DNA of 64,000 bases from Ixodes scapularis (GCF_016920785.2 NW_024609857.1:8265618-8329617); one strand, 5' to 3'; shown: positions 36,336 to 49,478, numbered from the stretch's first letter. Numbers and translations are program-made. Notes: generated by a model not told the origin, from the letters alone.

Positions 36336-38641
36336 TTACGGAAGTGATTGTTTTTAACGACCGGACATTATTGTGCTTGACACCAAGTGAAGCGCTATTA
36401 ACGATTATGTTTTGTTTGTTCTGTGAGCGGTGCAAGCAGCCCGCTTATGAAGTTAGGTATGTGATATTTGAACGTATTATCTGTGTATAATTCAGGTAAC
36501 AAGGGCGACACGCAGTAATAACGTTTGAAGCGAAATAATTATATTTAATTAAAACGCATGGAAGGAACTTTTTGTATTTTTCTATGAACAAGTTCTTCAT
36601 GAACATATTTAACATTTCATGAAAATATTTGGCATTCCAAGTATTCTGAACTCTTTTAGTTTACAGGTAGTTGTTCTTCCTCATTAGCGCTAGATAAACC
36701 GCGAAGTGGAACGTATGTACTGTCCATACAGGCCTCAACATGCGAGACACGTACCCTATTGCTGTGCACCCGTGTTGTCTCGGTGTTGACTTATGACATT
36801 TATATTAGAAGAATTGTTAGCTATGTGGTGTTTTTAAAAGTCGTTTTGGTTCCTCAAATGTTTTAAATATTCAGATCATAAAGACTAGCAATTCGTTGCA
36901 TGACGTTTGTTGTTGAAAAACCCATCGGTCTAAATCAACCTGACTTGTGTTGCGAAACGATGCCCTCGTTGAACACCATCTTAGATTGCCGGTGGCGCCC
37001 CCCCCCCCCCCCCCCTATATTTGCGGGAATTTTCCAATACGTCTGTCTTGGGCTACACCAAGGTTTTGTTTCAAAAATCGTAACTGTGAACGACGCATAC
37101 AGTAAAACAAATATTGCAAATTACACAAAGGCTGGAGCCAACGTTACTAAAACACTCAGTTGGGAAACTCGCCGTCGAAACCTGGGCCGCTGGCCTCCAC
37201 CGAGACCGAGCTAAATGCGACAACAGCGCCACTCTTTTTCGTTTGTCTGTACTGTTGTTACCTCGAGCTTTTAGAAAGCATGGTTTTGCGTAAAAACAAG
37301 CGGAAAAGACTCTTTTTGCATGAAATTTATTGGAGCTTAGTGCAAAATGATGGGCGCGTGATGTTTTTAAAATATTTAGTTTGCAGGGTTTTGCGGCACA
37401 ATTAATATTGCTTTTATACAACCATGCCTCAGCGGTGCTTTCAGGAAGCGCGTCCCGACCTAGGTGCATTTTAACTTCGGTAGTAAGTGGCAGCGCGTCC
37501 GCTGGGGAGACGGGGGTGGCACCCCTGTAACCTCTTCCGCTGTATCTGTTTCGGCGCCAAAATGGCCGATTAAAGCCAAATAGACGTCACGTGCAGTTCC
37601 TCGAGTGGCCGCTGCGGGGAAAGAGGCGGCGTTGTGTTCGTCATTAGCTCGGCTCTCGAGGACAGATCGGGGCCACTTTTTCAGAGCAGTCTCTGTGGTA
37701 GTTTCCCAACTGAGTGGTTTAGTAACGTTGGCTGGAGCTTAGACAAATATACCATGTCGTTTGTGCATGCAGTAAAATCTTGATGATACAAGGGTCAGAG
37801 TATTTAACGTTATCTGAACTGCAAACGAACATAAATCTGCTTTTTACTATCTTCATATAGAAGTCAAGCTCGAAGTACACCTTAATCGCACTAACGCACT
37901 CAACTAGGATGCTCATTGTAACGGTTTCCACCGTAACTCTAGCCTATCTGTGAGTCCATCAGGTGTTGGTCAACTTAAACCAAACGCCGAAAACAATTAC
38001 CGCTGCGATTTCTCGAATGTTTTGATCGCTCATTTTTCGCCACGTTTAGATTGTAAAATAACCAAACGTAAAAAAAAATCCTCTCGCAGCGATCGCTCTA
38101 TTTAAAGTTTATCACCGAACGCTCTCGAAGTACCCAATGTTCAAAGTTCACGACCATCTTGACATCTTTTCCGTCCCGGTACTGGTCTCTTGCTTGCCTA
38201 GGATAAATTTGTTACAAGAAGTGGACCACCGGCGAACACAGAAAGTGACTTATTCGGCCCTTTGATAACTGAGAAAAAGATTGACTACAAAGCGAAAAAT
38301 TTAAACCGCATTAAGGACTTTCCGTACTTTCCATTTCACTGTTCGCACTTTTTGTCATTTTATTTAATCTGTATCGAAAGGATCTGTCAGCACTCTCTAA
38401 AGTTGCAAGCATTTCTTTTGTTAGAAACATTATTTCATACACCACTGTCATATGATAAATATTTTCCCTTTAACAGATCTTCTCACATTATAGCTGAAAA
38501 CATTTGAAAATGTTTTACGAAATCCTAGTCAAAACCATGCCGGGAGTTTCATGCTCTACCTATAAATATTTCAGCGCATGCCCATTCATTAAAGTCTCAA
38601 ACGTGCAATTTTGATCCAATAAAACTAAGCAAGAAGTACGC

Positions 38642-38685
<44 letters not shown>

Positions 38686-39014
38686 TTTAATTTCTATGAG
38701 TCAACTTATTTTGAGATGCGTTCGACTCCTAGAAAACTTAGAAATGCGTCGACAAGTTTTTTTTTAAATCTTTTATATCAATTTATTTTGCGATGAGTTG
38801 CGTTGCGCGTAAAGGGACACAGTTGGAACCAAAACGAAACCAAAACTGATGTCACATTATCTTTTTTTCTTTATATATAGCGATGCAAATAAATGATGTG
38901 CACACTTTTCATTCATTATAAAGCCTAAAAGAAAAGATAATAAACTTTCTTTTTTTAGAAGTAAAGAAACGACAATCAGAAACAGAAAATGACAAATTTG
39001 TCGTTAGTTGTTTC
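36336..39014. other. No supported gene
   Basis: A C run of about 17 is at 36998-37014, and a (TA)n tract followed by T10 is at 38644-38688. Everything else is AT-rich unique-looking DNA. Confidence 0.4.
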
Positions 39015-39290
39015 TACAGCATGAATCAGTCTGCCAGAACATAGCGACATTGATACCCACTGTAGATAAGCAATTTAGCCAGTGCAGTACGACTGCTAGC
39101 CTGGAGTCTATAACGTGCACAGCGCAGTAGCAACACACAACCGCACGCCGGTATGATGTTCACTTAGATCGAAACGGGCAGGGGCAGGGGCAGAACCCAG
39201 GATCCCTGGGTTCTGCAGCGCGAGCTTTCGCTCCACGTGCTCCGAGCTGGTATGCGCTAGTTTACTCGGCCACCGATCCCCCGACTAAAC
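39015..39290 (-). mobile_element. SINE with tRNA-Ser-like head (family S), second full copy
   Basis: Same layout as 36062-36335: GGGGGATCGGTGGCCGAGTA (A-box), the GAGCGAAAGCTC hairpin, B-box-like TGGGTTCTGCCCC, then the shared body. The A-box is slightly diverged. Confidence 0.7.
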
Positions 39291-39599
39291 CCGGGACTCG
39301 CGTCCATGAAAACGACTGACGTCAAGCTGCAAAGACATCGCTTCAACAAATACACATGGTCAGCTCGCTTTGCAAGGGATCAAAGTGATGCACCCTGAAA
39401 AAGACTAAAGGCTGATTCCCATGGTGCGATTTTAATTGCAATATCGCAATTGCGATGCCGCCCGTGCGGCAAAATTAAAAAAAAAAAAGAAGAAAAAGCC
39501 TGGTGGAAGTTGCAGTGCTTGACGTCGCAGCTGGGAATCCGCAAGATTTTTTTTCCCGGAAACAATAGAGGAATAGAATAGGTTGGCTATTAATGGATA

Positions 39600-39722
39600 T
39601 GTTTGACGTTTATACACGTTTGTTTGTGTTTCGATGTTTTTGTTAGAAATTAATGCCTTTTATGTACTCACCCCTGCTATAATGCTGAACGGTGACGCAG
39701 GCATCTATGTAAATAAATAAAG
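39600..39722 (+). mobile_element. LINE 3' end remnant
   Basis: TTTTATGTACTCACCCCTGCTATAATGCTG and then ATCTATGTAAATAAATAAAGAG looks like a LINE 3' UTR with a TAAA-type tail. No coding part remains upstream. Confidence 0.4.
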
Positions 39723-40281
39723 AGAAAAATCGCATCATGTGGATCGGCGGGCTTAACGCGATTCGTTCGACGACCGCACAGCCGACCGGACACGGGTCAT
39801 CGAGGTGTGTAAACAATATGCTCGCCTCTCGCGCGCGGCTGGTTAATCTCCGGTGGACCCCTACCTATAGTTACGAATCTCTATCATCGGGGTCATCGCA
39901 TCCGCGCTACTTTCCTTCGGTCTGCGGTGCTCTTGACCTTGTGATGTTTTCCGTGTCCATCGAACGTACGCTAAAACGGCGGTCACATTGCAGGCACTGT
40001 ATGACTCCTTTCTTGCATGACGCTCCTGACACACTGGTTATATAAACACTGTTGGCAGACATGTTCCAAGTATGCCTACGTATCAAGCAAACATACTCCG
40101 CTCCGCAGATAATGGTGTCATCACGTGACTTGCAGCGAACGCCGTGTTTGTTGTATAACGTATATAATCAGCGTGAGTGCGAACTCAGAAATCCCGTGAA
40201 TTGACTTCCTCACAAAGCAGTTGGGAAAGTCAATCGATGCGGTGGGGAGCCCGTCGATCGACGACGCCGGAGATGCGTTTA
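39723..40281. other. No recognised gene
   Basis: GGCGGTCACATTGCAGGCAC and the TATAAACACTG..AGACATGTTCC block (39975-40110) loosely match 10763-10900. Confidence 0.4.
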
Positions 40282-40505
40282 GAATATGCGAAGAGAAAGT
40301 CCGTCTGCTTTTTTGTTTGCAGGGATTTGGTGTTAGAACGCCGCGCTCTGATTGGCTCTGTTCGAAGGATAGTGGGTAGACCATCAAGCGGCTCGCATTG
40401 AAGTCTGCTCACAATCCTCCAATCTAAGCCAATCAGAGCTTCGCGTTCTGACGTCATCAATAACCCTGCCAAAAGAAGCAGACAAACTTAAGCTGCGCAT
40501 ATTCA
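40282..40505. mobile_element. Family Z foldback, copy 1
   Basis: The arms begin GAATATGCG and run through GTCTGCTT..TTGCAGGG, TTAGAACGC..GCTCTGATTGGCT and AGGATAGTG. The right arm is the inverse, including GACGTCAGAACGC. The second copy is at 46046, with partial copies at 41825-41885 and 22985-23040. Confidence 0.78.
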
Positions 40506-43008
40506 TCGAGGGCGTGGCCAGTCCGAGCATCTCCATTATCACTCCTCTGCCAATGAGAACAGTGCAACGTCATCCATAGCTAATTAAAAAAAAAAGGCCG
40601 TACGTCGTTCGTTTTCCTAGCACCGTCAAGGCCATGAATGACGCAGCACTATTCCATTCAAACAGCTATTTGCACACCCTCATTTAACTCCTAAAATAAC
40701 ACTCTGCTCTGAGGAAAAACAGGAAACTAAATGATTCTACATGATAGGACATGATACAACTGACACGGGGCTGGATACTTCGGTAAGAACGTGAGACGTC
40801 ATGTTCAGTGTCAGGACGCCGTCCGTAGTCGCCTCCATAGATTACTGCCATATACGCACTCAAGTGCTTAGCGAAATATCGAACGAACCAGATTTCTTCG
40901 AGTGTTTTTTGAAGTTACAGCTTTGTATTTAATAATAAATTAATGATTTAATTAAGGTCTGCGTTCAAGACTGTTTACGAAATGTCACCCCGACATCTTG
41001 CGCATAACGTGTACAAATTGCCTCCGGAAATTTAGAGTTGTTCTAATTTGTTGCAACATAAAAACCTTTCAAGATGCTCATCTCCCGAATTCCCCAAAGG
41101 AAATGGCGTAACTATGTCACTCTTTACGAAAGCATCACTCTTCTTACGTCATGAAACGAAAGAAGCCTCTGTCAGTGTTTATTAAATAAATGATGCAATA
41201 AAAAATATTAATCGCGTTTTTATTTGTGTAATTACCCGTCAATGACTTTTGTTTTAGCTGCGCGTGATAAATGAACGTTCTTTTCAGTAAGGTAAAATTA
41301 ACTTTTCTTGTAGTTTTTTTTTTTACATAAGCGAAACGTTAGAGTATTAGCTCAGTGTAGAACTCACGCATACCAAAAGCATAAAACTCACGCATAACAC
41401 AAGGACATAATGTGGTTTATGTTTACTTGCTAAAAACTTTGTAAAAAACAAAAAAAAAAAGAAACATAAAGAAACTAGCGTTACTATGACAGCGGTGTCA
41501 ACATTCATATAAGTTTGTCGACGTTTAGCGCACTCGAAAAACTGTCATTCAAGCAGTCACACAGCGCTCACTAACAACTTTGTATTTCGTCTTTTACTTC
41601 GGCTTCTACATCTTCAGATTTTAGATGATTTGCAAATAGAAAAAGACGACATAAGAGTGAAAATTCCTGTCTAACGCTGCGGCTAATTCGCGGCTAAATA
41701 ATTAATCTCTTTTCGCGATAATGTTATCAACGGCGTACTAACACGTATAAGCTCAGTGGAACACTATCCAAGACGAGAGCTATATGCGCCGAGAAAGTGA
41801 GGGAGATGAGGAGACGAGAGGGAACGTCTGAACGCCGATCTCTGATTGGAAGGATTAGTGGGTAGACCTAAAGCTAGCAGCCCTTGTTTCCATGGCACTC
41901 GTCGAACGCTTTAGAAAACGGAACGCCGGCGTCCAGCGTTTGGCTCTTGCATTCAAACCTTCGAAGCTGAGTTTCCTGGCGTGAAAAGCCAAGAAAGCCG
42001 ACCATCAGGGACGCTTTTGGCCGCGCACGTCGTTAAGCGTAATAACATAAAGCAAAGTCCGAACAGTGTATTGGACCCTAGGTGCCTATCTTTCTCGTAG
42101 GTCATTCGAAGTACTAATGCGCGAGACGCGTCGAGCGTTTTGTGGCAATGCGCGCAAGACGGACGCCCGAGACCTGCATTGCTTTATCCTACAGTGTGAG
42201 TTTGAGTTAAGACTATATGTGCTCGAAATCTTCGCGTTAGTAAAGCGTTAAAGTCGAGTTTACATGGGTGCCAGTACGCTAGATATTCGGTTTTAGCGTT
42301 ATTTTAACGTAACACGATGCGTGACAGGGAGTTTCGTGAATCTGCCACAGTTCGTTTCATCGCACAATGGATCGTAGAGGACGCTACACAAATTTTGAGC
42401 GTCTACTTTCCCGCAGTGCACTCGGGAGAATCAATCGCCGCAATCTATGGAGGGAGCTTGGAAAATGATGAGGCAAAAATACCTTTATATCTACAAAAAA
42501 AAAATTAATTTTGCATTGAACACGGTAAAGCGTCATGCTCAGCGTCAAAGCACAGACTCTCTTTAGGTGCAAGTCTGTCTCTTCAGGACTAGCCTCGTCA
42601 TTCGCCGAACTCACTCTGTGGGTCGCATCGATTTTCTCTCCCAACCTCTTTTCGGGTAAGATGGTCGCTCCAGGCTTTAAGGAGTTTGCGAGCCATCCAA
42701 GCCAATCCAACGCCCTACGAGTGTCACGTGACCCTCACGTAGCCGCATGGCAGGTTCGCAGCCCTGGATTAGCTGAGATGGTATGGTTCGTAGCGCCCGC
42801 AGCGGTCCACCGTAAGATCACAACCAGAATACATTAACGCGCGCTTGTGACGTCACACTGCTTCAGCGGCTCTGCTGTCAGAATAGCGTGCGCAGACGGC
42901 TTCACGCGAATCTGGTTTCTGCGCACGTGCAGTGATCACACCTGATTTGGGCAAACGCTAAGTTGCTTGTCAACAGCGCGTTAGTACGCGGTGCATGAAA
43001 CGCGTTTG
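40506..43008. other. Gene-free, one partial family Z copy
   Basis: CTGAACGCCGATCTCTGATTGG..GTGGGTAGACCTAAAGCTAGC at 41825-41885 is a half copy of family Z. No other feature was recognised. Confidence 0.45.
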
Positions 43009-43435
43009 CGACTGGTGTCTTTAGCGTTCTATTCCGTCCTTGCGTCGAAAGTGGTCCAAAGGTCGCAACAAATGACGCCAAGAAAACCGGAGTGTCATGC
43101 TGTAGGATATTGCGATCCTGGCGGTTGGGCCTAGAAGTTCTAGGGGGAAAAAGAAAAGCACGACAGGACACGAGTGTCGCTGTCGTCGCGACGTCCCGAC
43201 TACCGGCTGCTGAAGCTTCCGTGGACTTAAACTGGAGAGCGACCTGCGGCCGGACGGGCGTCAGGCGCATCCTCCACCTCTGTTGCGATGCCGCCAGGAT
43301 CGTTGCCGGGGCAACGCGACACAAGTTTGTATGACGTAGCCAGGCGGAAATCGAAGGACCAATTTTTGAGACGCGGTAAACACTTTAGTCAGAAACACGA
43401 TCCAGGCGCCTTAGTGTTGGTCGATTCGCAACTCG
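43009..43435 (+). repeat. Family Y repeat, copy 2
   Basis: It shares CGCAACAAATGACG, TTGCGATCCTGGCGGTTGG, CGAGTGTCGCTGTCGTCG and GGAAATCGAAGGACC, in order, with the copies at 29258 and 57342. Confidence 0.8.
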
Positions 43436-46045
43436 AAGAAAACGGAAGGCACCTAGCTGGAAAACACTGAATTGGACGAAAGAGGTCCTTTGGCGATTTC
43501 CGTTCGTCACTTGTGGCTTACGTTATTGCATGTTCTCGGCGGCTGGCGCGATGGAACAGTTGTCCTGGTGACTCTGCCCTTACTGTCGTATCAGCGTGTT
43601 GCCCAGATCGGTCTGAACGTAACCTTTCTACAACTGCGTGAACCACAGTGGCGGTCCCAGACATTGGTCAGGAGAACGCAGCTTGGCGGTTCAAACGAGT
43701 GTCGCTAGAGGCCGACAGCGTCTAATTTCTCCCCTGGTGGCGGTTCCGCCCTCGATCTTTACATGAAGGGTTCACGCATCCGCCGCAACGCACCGAAAGG
43801 CTGCGAAGGCGCTGAGGTAGCGCCGACATCTGCCGCCGTTTCCGGTTTCCGGCGAGAGCGCGCGGCGCGTCTGGCGTCTGCTGGTCTGCTCGTCTGCTCC
43901 TCGTCCCTACCAACGGCCCAACGGTTTTCGTGTGGCGCGCGCACTGTTTTGGTTGCCTGTTAAAACTAGGGTCGAACAATGCTTCGAAAAATGGAATTGA
44001 GCTTTCAAAAGGTTTGTGTAGATACTGTTTAGATACTGTGTAGATACCGGTTTAGCTTCTTAAGTTTTGTTCTTTCGTTTCCCAGCGGTAAGTTCCGATC
44101 GGTAAGTTTCGTCTCTCCGCCAGCGCTTATTAACGAAGGATGACTCCTCGTATGGATATGCGTGGTTAAGTTTCTGGGCGTGATCAGTGGATCTCGAAGC
44201 ACATCAGGATCATCAGGATTCATTCAAGACTCGGATGAAACAATTTGCAGAAAGGGATTTGCGTGGTTCATTTTGGGGCCGGTCATCTTCACGAGCTAAA
44301 AGGAAGCCGTCTCAGGACGACTACCCGTGTCACGATTCTTTTTGATGTCATGTTAGCCGCTGAAGTTGAATTATCGTATTTGTTAAGATGCATAATCTTT
44401 TCTTTTTTCATCTCCGACTGAAATTGATTTTCGGACCGTGCGTTCAGTTTGACGGTTGTTTGTTTTTCACCTATTTTCGTTTGAAACTTGTTCGTTAATT
44501 CATACTCGTGTAATTCACCTTTTTTTTTTTTTGTGTGTGTGTGTGGGGGGGGGGGGGGGGGGGGGGGCGCGTAAGAAAGGTTTTCAGAACGCACTCTTTT
44601 GAAGAATTGTCGAAAAAGCAAGCGATCTCTGTTCTCGTTCGCCGAATCTTTAGGGCCAGAGTTCGTTCTGAAGGACTTTAACATGCCCTAAAACAGTGTA
44701 CATATTTTTTGTTGGCAATAAAGACAACAATATGGTTTTTGAAACATGTTTGATGTGCTTACTTTGATACTCACAACTCGCCAAACGGCGCCGAATGAAA
44801 CGAGAAAAAAAAAAAAAAAAGTCGAACATCACCCGTATGGGCGAGCGCGCGTCCGGGGACAGCTAGCGCCATCCATCGAGCGTTTTAGGCGGAAAATAAT
44901 CTTTACGTGAGATATTGGGGCTACGTCACAAGTCACGTGTCTGGTACGCTTCGCTTGGGAAGGCTACTCCTGCGCACTCCTGCATTGGTTTTAGGGGGGG
45001 GGGGGGGGCGAAATTGCTGCTTAAATAACAAAAAAAGAGAAATCACACTTTTTTGTGAATAAAGATTTTTTTTTATTAGTCCCACTGTTTGCAAGTCGGA
45101 AATGCGCAACATGTAAACCTTTGCTCGCAATATAGCTTTAGCGCTGAATACATTCGACACGTGCACAATCCTACAACATTACATATACTTTTTCTTATTT
45201 ATTAACAAATGTTACTACCTTCCATTGAAAGGCGTCGTAGGACTGGGGTTTTATATAACAAATATAAAAAGTGCAGTGAAAGGTTTCTAATGAAAATGAG
45301 CAATAATTGAAGTAATGAAGTAATTTTCAAAACCTCATTCACACTTGGCAAACTGTACACGTCATGAGAAGAACCGAGCGGATGCGCGGGAGCCCCAGAA
45401 GAAGGGAGGGACACGTAACAGTGGCGCCATCTAGGTACTGTGTACAGAACTAGCGAAAACTTTAAGTACTACAGTTGGCAGCTAACGGCCAAGGGTATAT
45501 TTACACCATATTCATTTTGGCGAAATTAGATTTCAGAGAGCACACACGCTCCAGTGAGTCTGCTCTTTTTAAAGGGGTCTCCTTCCCTACGTCCCTATGT
45601 GAAGACATCGTCCGAGCTCACAGACACTCCAATCAAGACCGACTATGCTCTCTTTTTGCTTGACTGTAAAATAATAAAAAAAAAATTATAAAAAGCGATC
45701 GATTTGGGGGGGGGGGGGGGGCGGTCGCCCCCTTCGCCCCCCCCCCCCCCCCCCCCTTAGGACCGCCACTGGTGAACCAGACAGTGTGAGTTTGTCGACG
45801 TTCATCAGCACTGTAGAGGGACAATAGGCAGCCCTTCCATCGCTTCCCCGAATCACGTAAAGCCTCTGGAAGCTCGCTTATGCCAACACATCGTCGAAGG
45901 TTTGAAATGTGGTGAATAAATATCGGGGCCAACCATCGAATCCAACGCTTACCTGCTGAAAGCCGGTCGTTGTACGTTGAGATGCACATGGCACTTGCAA
46001 GATATGTTTTATAGAACGTCATTTTAGCCCCATGGGGGCGACCCC
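43436..46045. other. No supported gene; homopolymer tracts
   Basis: T12(GT)nG23 is at 44519-44567, and G runs are at about 44995 and 45706, with a nearby C run at 45738. A GC-rich stretch at 43730-43960 has frames in all phases but no splice-bounded exon. Confidence 0.4.
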
Positions 46046-46265
46046 TATGCAGAGAGTAAGTCGTCTGCTTCTTGCGGAGGAGTTACAGTGACGTCAGAAC
46101 GACGCCGAGCTCTGATTGGCTTTGATTAAAGGGATAGTGGGTAGACCTCAACGCTAGGTGCCTTGAGGTCTACCCGCTATATTTTTCAGTCAGCCAATAA
46201 GAGTTCAGCGTCCTGATATCATCGAAACCCCTGTGCAAGAAGCAGACAAACTTGCCCTCCGCATA
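46046..46265. mobile_element. Family Z foldback, copy 2
   Basis: TATGC.GAG..AAGT.GTCTGCTTCTTGC, GAGCTCTGATTGGCT and GTGGGTAGACCTC on the left invert on the right (46160-46265). The inner palindrome GAGGTCTACCCGCTAT faces ATAGTGGGTAGACCTC. It sits about 70 bp past the exon 3 donor. Confidence 0.78.
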
Positions 46266-46335
46266 GGTTACTGGATTAGCTAATAGGCCCGTGCGTTAAT
46301 CTTGTACACGTTCAAGGCCCCTCAAGACGGCTCAC

Positions 46336-46839
46336 CTGGACGGGGACGCCGTGGCGCCCTGGCTACCTCTGAACGTGGGCGTCGAGCCTCCCTCCGGACT
46401 GTTGGACAGGGTCTGCACGTGATGCGGCACGTACAGGCCCGCTCCCCGACCTTCCTCGTGCAGGGAGGCGGGCAGCTGGGAAACAGGAAGACCCGATGCC
46501 GAGAACAGCGGCGAAGTCTTCTTGCGGGCCGCGCTTCGCTCCAGCGAGAGGGCGCGCTGCAACACCGGGGTCGCAGACGACGCGGTGGCGGACTTGCGCG
46601 GCGGGGGCGTCGGCGTCCATGAGGTTGTTCCCGACGCCGCCGCCTGGGGGTCCGACCACGTCCCGGAGTTGAAGTCGCCGCCGCGACTCGCTGCGGCGAA
46701 CGTCGTCGGCTTCCGCAAGCTTCCGAGCCGGCCTTCGGAAGACGAGGACCTGGTCACCGCCGAGGCTTGGGCCAGGGACGAGGAGAGCGACAGGGTCTTC
46801 AGGTCGCATTGTACGGCAACGTCCCGTTGCCAGGGAAAC
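46336..46839 (-). CDS. Exon 3 of unrecognised Ser/Ala/Pro-rich protein
   Basis: This is the largest exon seen: 504 nt, encoding residues 116-282 plus split Arg115 and Arg283. The acceptor is the best in the gene, with CTCTCCCTCCCTGTAG on the minus strand, and the donor is TCCAG|GTGAGC. The protein is low-complexity: Ser clusters (LSLSSSLAQASAV), a Trp/Pro stretch (TSWTPTPPPRKSATASS) and basic Ser motifs (RALSLERSAARKKTSPLF). There are no Cys-rich, coiled-coil or membrane features. It most resembles the disordered, phosphorylation-rich N-terminus of a signalling or scaffold protein, but that is inference. A foldback element at 46046-46265 lies only about 70 bp downstream of the donor. Confidence 0.78.
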
Positions 46840-48698
46840 CTACAGGGAGGGAGAGCAGGACGACGACGCGCAATCAGAAACTCTTCTCCGAAGTTGGAGA
46901 AAAACAACACAAAAGCTGTTTTGACGCTAACGGGAGAACGACGAACGGTTCTGGAGGTTTCTGCTAGGCCTCTGGGGATTGGATGAAATCACCGGAGTAA
47001 AATGACGTCTGTCTTTGTCTTTCGGTCTCTTCTTTTGTTCTTTTGCTTTGCGTCTAATCGAGTCCGAAGACAGATGAACGCCTCGCGGGTGTCCAGACTT
47101 CGCTTACTTGCCGTTCATTTTCTCCGTTCTCTATTTTTAATGTCCCCGCTTGTTCTCCAATCTCAGTACCCCAAAAATCACCCAGCTCGATTTTTTTTTT
47201 CATTTGAATTATAATTGATTTGTTTACTCCCTTGCTTTCTCTTTCGTTCCAGCAATGGCAATCTCGAGCCTCTTAAAATTGGTTGAAATGAACTGTGTAT
47301 GTGTCTTTTGTTACTTTAATTTGTTTTATGATATGATTTTATACCTCCCTCCGCTCACCTCTCCCACTTATTTGCTTTAACTTTGGTACTCTTTTGAAAT
47401 TTCACTGAATCCAGCTTGCCATGTTTCTAGATATATATAGCTAAAAACAATCGTAAAATAAATGTCATAAAAATATAAAAAAAAACTTGAATTTATTTTT
47501 GATTTGATACCACTCAACCGAATAGAAATTAAAATTTTATGAGCTATATCTCTTCAACCACAGCTACAAAGCTAGCCTATCTGCTTGTCATACAAACAAG
47601 TTTTATGAGTTTTCATTCTCAAGACTCTGGGTGAATAAAACGGCATACCCTCATTTATTTCGACCATTAGCGATTTTTTCTTTTTTTTTATATTCATGAA
47701 AGCGGTAGGCAAGGTGTCCATGGCTTGCACTGACAGCACGTAAGAGGCAATTGGTGTGGCTTTGCTTGTTTAGAGCGTACCTTACACTCTTAAAAAAGTC
47801 CGTGGGTCCACTTTCCTGCTGAATACGGGCATAGCCAATCACGGCTAGCAACAATGGACCTTTATCGAAAGTAGCGTGCGCTCTCAAGCGGCGAGCGTGA
47901 GGCACTATGGGAACAGTGAGGGTCGCTGCTCCCTCGTGTGCTGCGGCCGTCTGCGAGAACCACGTTGCCTACGTTCGTTTTGGGTCCCTGTGTACGGTAG
48001 ACGGCAATTTTCGCAGCGCCCTGTTGCTGCGCTGAGTTGCTCACCTGAAGTAAGAAACCCTTAATTACAGCAGCTCTTTTCACTGCCTTTTTTTTTTTTT
48101 TGTTCTGGACGGCCAACGTTCTTTCTTCAATTGGCCATCGTGCGTGGGCCACTCGCCCAACGCATTGAACGTGTTCTTTTTTTCTTTTTTTTTGCTACGG
48201 CAATTAGTTGCAGTTGAGTTAGTTGGCTATTTTATTTTTCTTCGCTATTAAAAAGAAATTAAAAAAAAACAAAAAAATCACAGTTAATTCTTTTAACAAC
48301 GTTCGTAGACCGTTAGAGAACCTGGATTCATGAATGAATTAAGAATTAATGGTGCTGCAGTTCGGGTGGTAGAGTGCGCCACCCAGCATGCAAAAGCTCT
48401 AATAGTCTAGACATAACTTGGCTAAATGGCGCGACACCCTCACAGCGCTTACTGGTGGCGCTGGTGTTTCCAGAAAGGTCCATTGGATCTCAGCGAACAA
48501 TGAAACTTGGAATACGATTAGGCTAACAAAAATTCGGCTGAAACACTTCAGGCTGCTTACGTGTAAGAATGCGAAAGCATTCCTACACGTAGCGCATTCC
48601 AACATGTAGCGCGCCACGTCTTCCTTTTTTTCACACGGCGTTCCGGCGGTGATGTCACGCTCCCCCACTGCGCAGGCGCGGAGAACCCCGCTGGCTTT
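46840..48698. other. Intron 2, left part
   Basis: ACAATGGACCTTTATCGAAA at about 47850 faces TTTCCAGAAAGGTCCATTGG at about 48468, possible ends of a decayed TIR element. A TACGTGTAAGAATGCGAAAG hairpin is at 48558-48591. Confidence 0.35.
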
Positions 48699-48866
48699 AC
48701 GACGGTTTCCATGACGAAGCATCTGAGTTGTTGGGCTTTTCCTTGTGTTTTATTCCTGAGGCGCGTCCGCTATGACCTTGAGCGCCCCCGCAGGCTTCCG
48801 TGACGATCTGCGTTGCTGTGCTTTCCTTTGTGTTTGATTCCTGACGCGCGTGCTGGATGACGTATT
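48699..48866. repeat. Diverged tandem duplication, about 90-bp period
   Basis: GGTTTCCATGACGA..TTTTCCTTGTGTTTTATTCC TGAGGCGCGT at about 48704 repeats as GGCTTCCGTGACGA..TTTCCTTTGTGTTTGATTCC TGACGCGCGT at about 48793. Confidence 0.7.
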
Positions 48867-48951
48867 GGTGTGACCATCTTTCGGGCACAACGGCGCCGCT
48901 TTTTCGGGTTATGAACACAAATAAGGTGAAGAACTGGGCCAGTTGGTTGAC

Positions 48952-49088
48952 GTTATACATGATGGGGGGAAAACAGCTCAGAAAACACGGACTACGAAGA
49001 GGAACACACACGACAGGACAATGCTGTCGTGTGTGTTCTTCTTCGTAGTCCGTGTGTTCTGAGCTGTTTTCCCCCCATCATGTATAAC
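48952..49088. repeat. Near-perfect 65-bp palindrome with 7-bp loop
   Basis: Left arm 48952-49016 (GTTATACATGATGGGGGGAA ... ACACACACGACAG) and right arm 49024-49088 are reverse complements with two mismatches. The loop is GACAATG. The arms are non-coding. Confidence 0.9.
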
Positions 49089-49478
49089 ACAAATAAAAAC
49101 TTCGCCTCAAAAAAAAAAAAAAGAAAAAAAAAAGAAAAAGAGAAAGGTTATGCGTTTGGAGACACTATTGACTTTTAGTCTGTCGTGCGTTCGTTGCCTC
49201 GAGATTCGATCGGCACGGCTCATGAGGTGAAAAGCAGAAGTACGCTTTGTTTTACACTTACTCGGATCAAAACCAATGCTACGGAGGGGAGGACGAAACC
49301 ACGGTTGGCGCCAATGCAACGCTAGCGCACAGAAATCAACTGCTAAGAGCTCGTGCGCTGTACCCTTGCCCGTGCGCTGTGCCTTTAGAGCGGATGCTTC
49401 ACCCGGATTGTGGGCAGAGGGAATGACCACGTGCCTCATAGAGAAACACGAATAAACACGAGCACGCTTCTCTTACGC

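Noticed and set aside
43722..43979. GC-rich overlapping frames as a possible exon
   Set aside because: No phase-compatible GT-AG borders were found and no frame dominates.
46302..46986. Open plus-strand and alternate-phase frames over exon 3
   Set aside because: Shadows of the GC-rich minus-strand exon; they lack splice borders in phase with the other exons.
47850..48485. TIR element with GGACCTTT ends
   Set aside because: The ends match over too few bases to be sure; noted in the intron 2 entry only.
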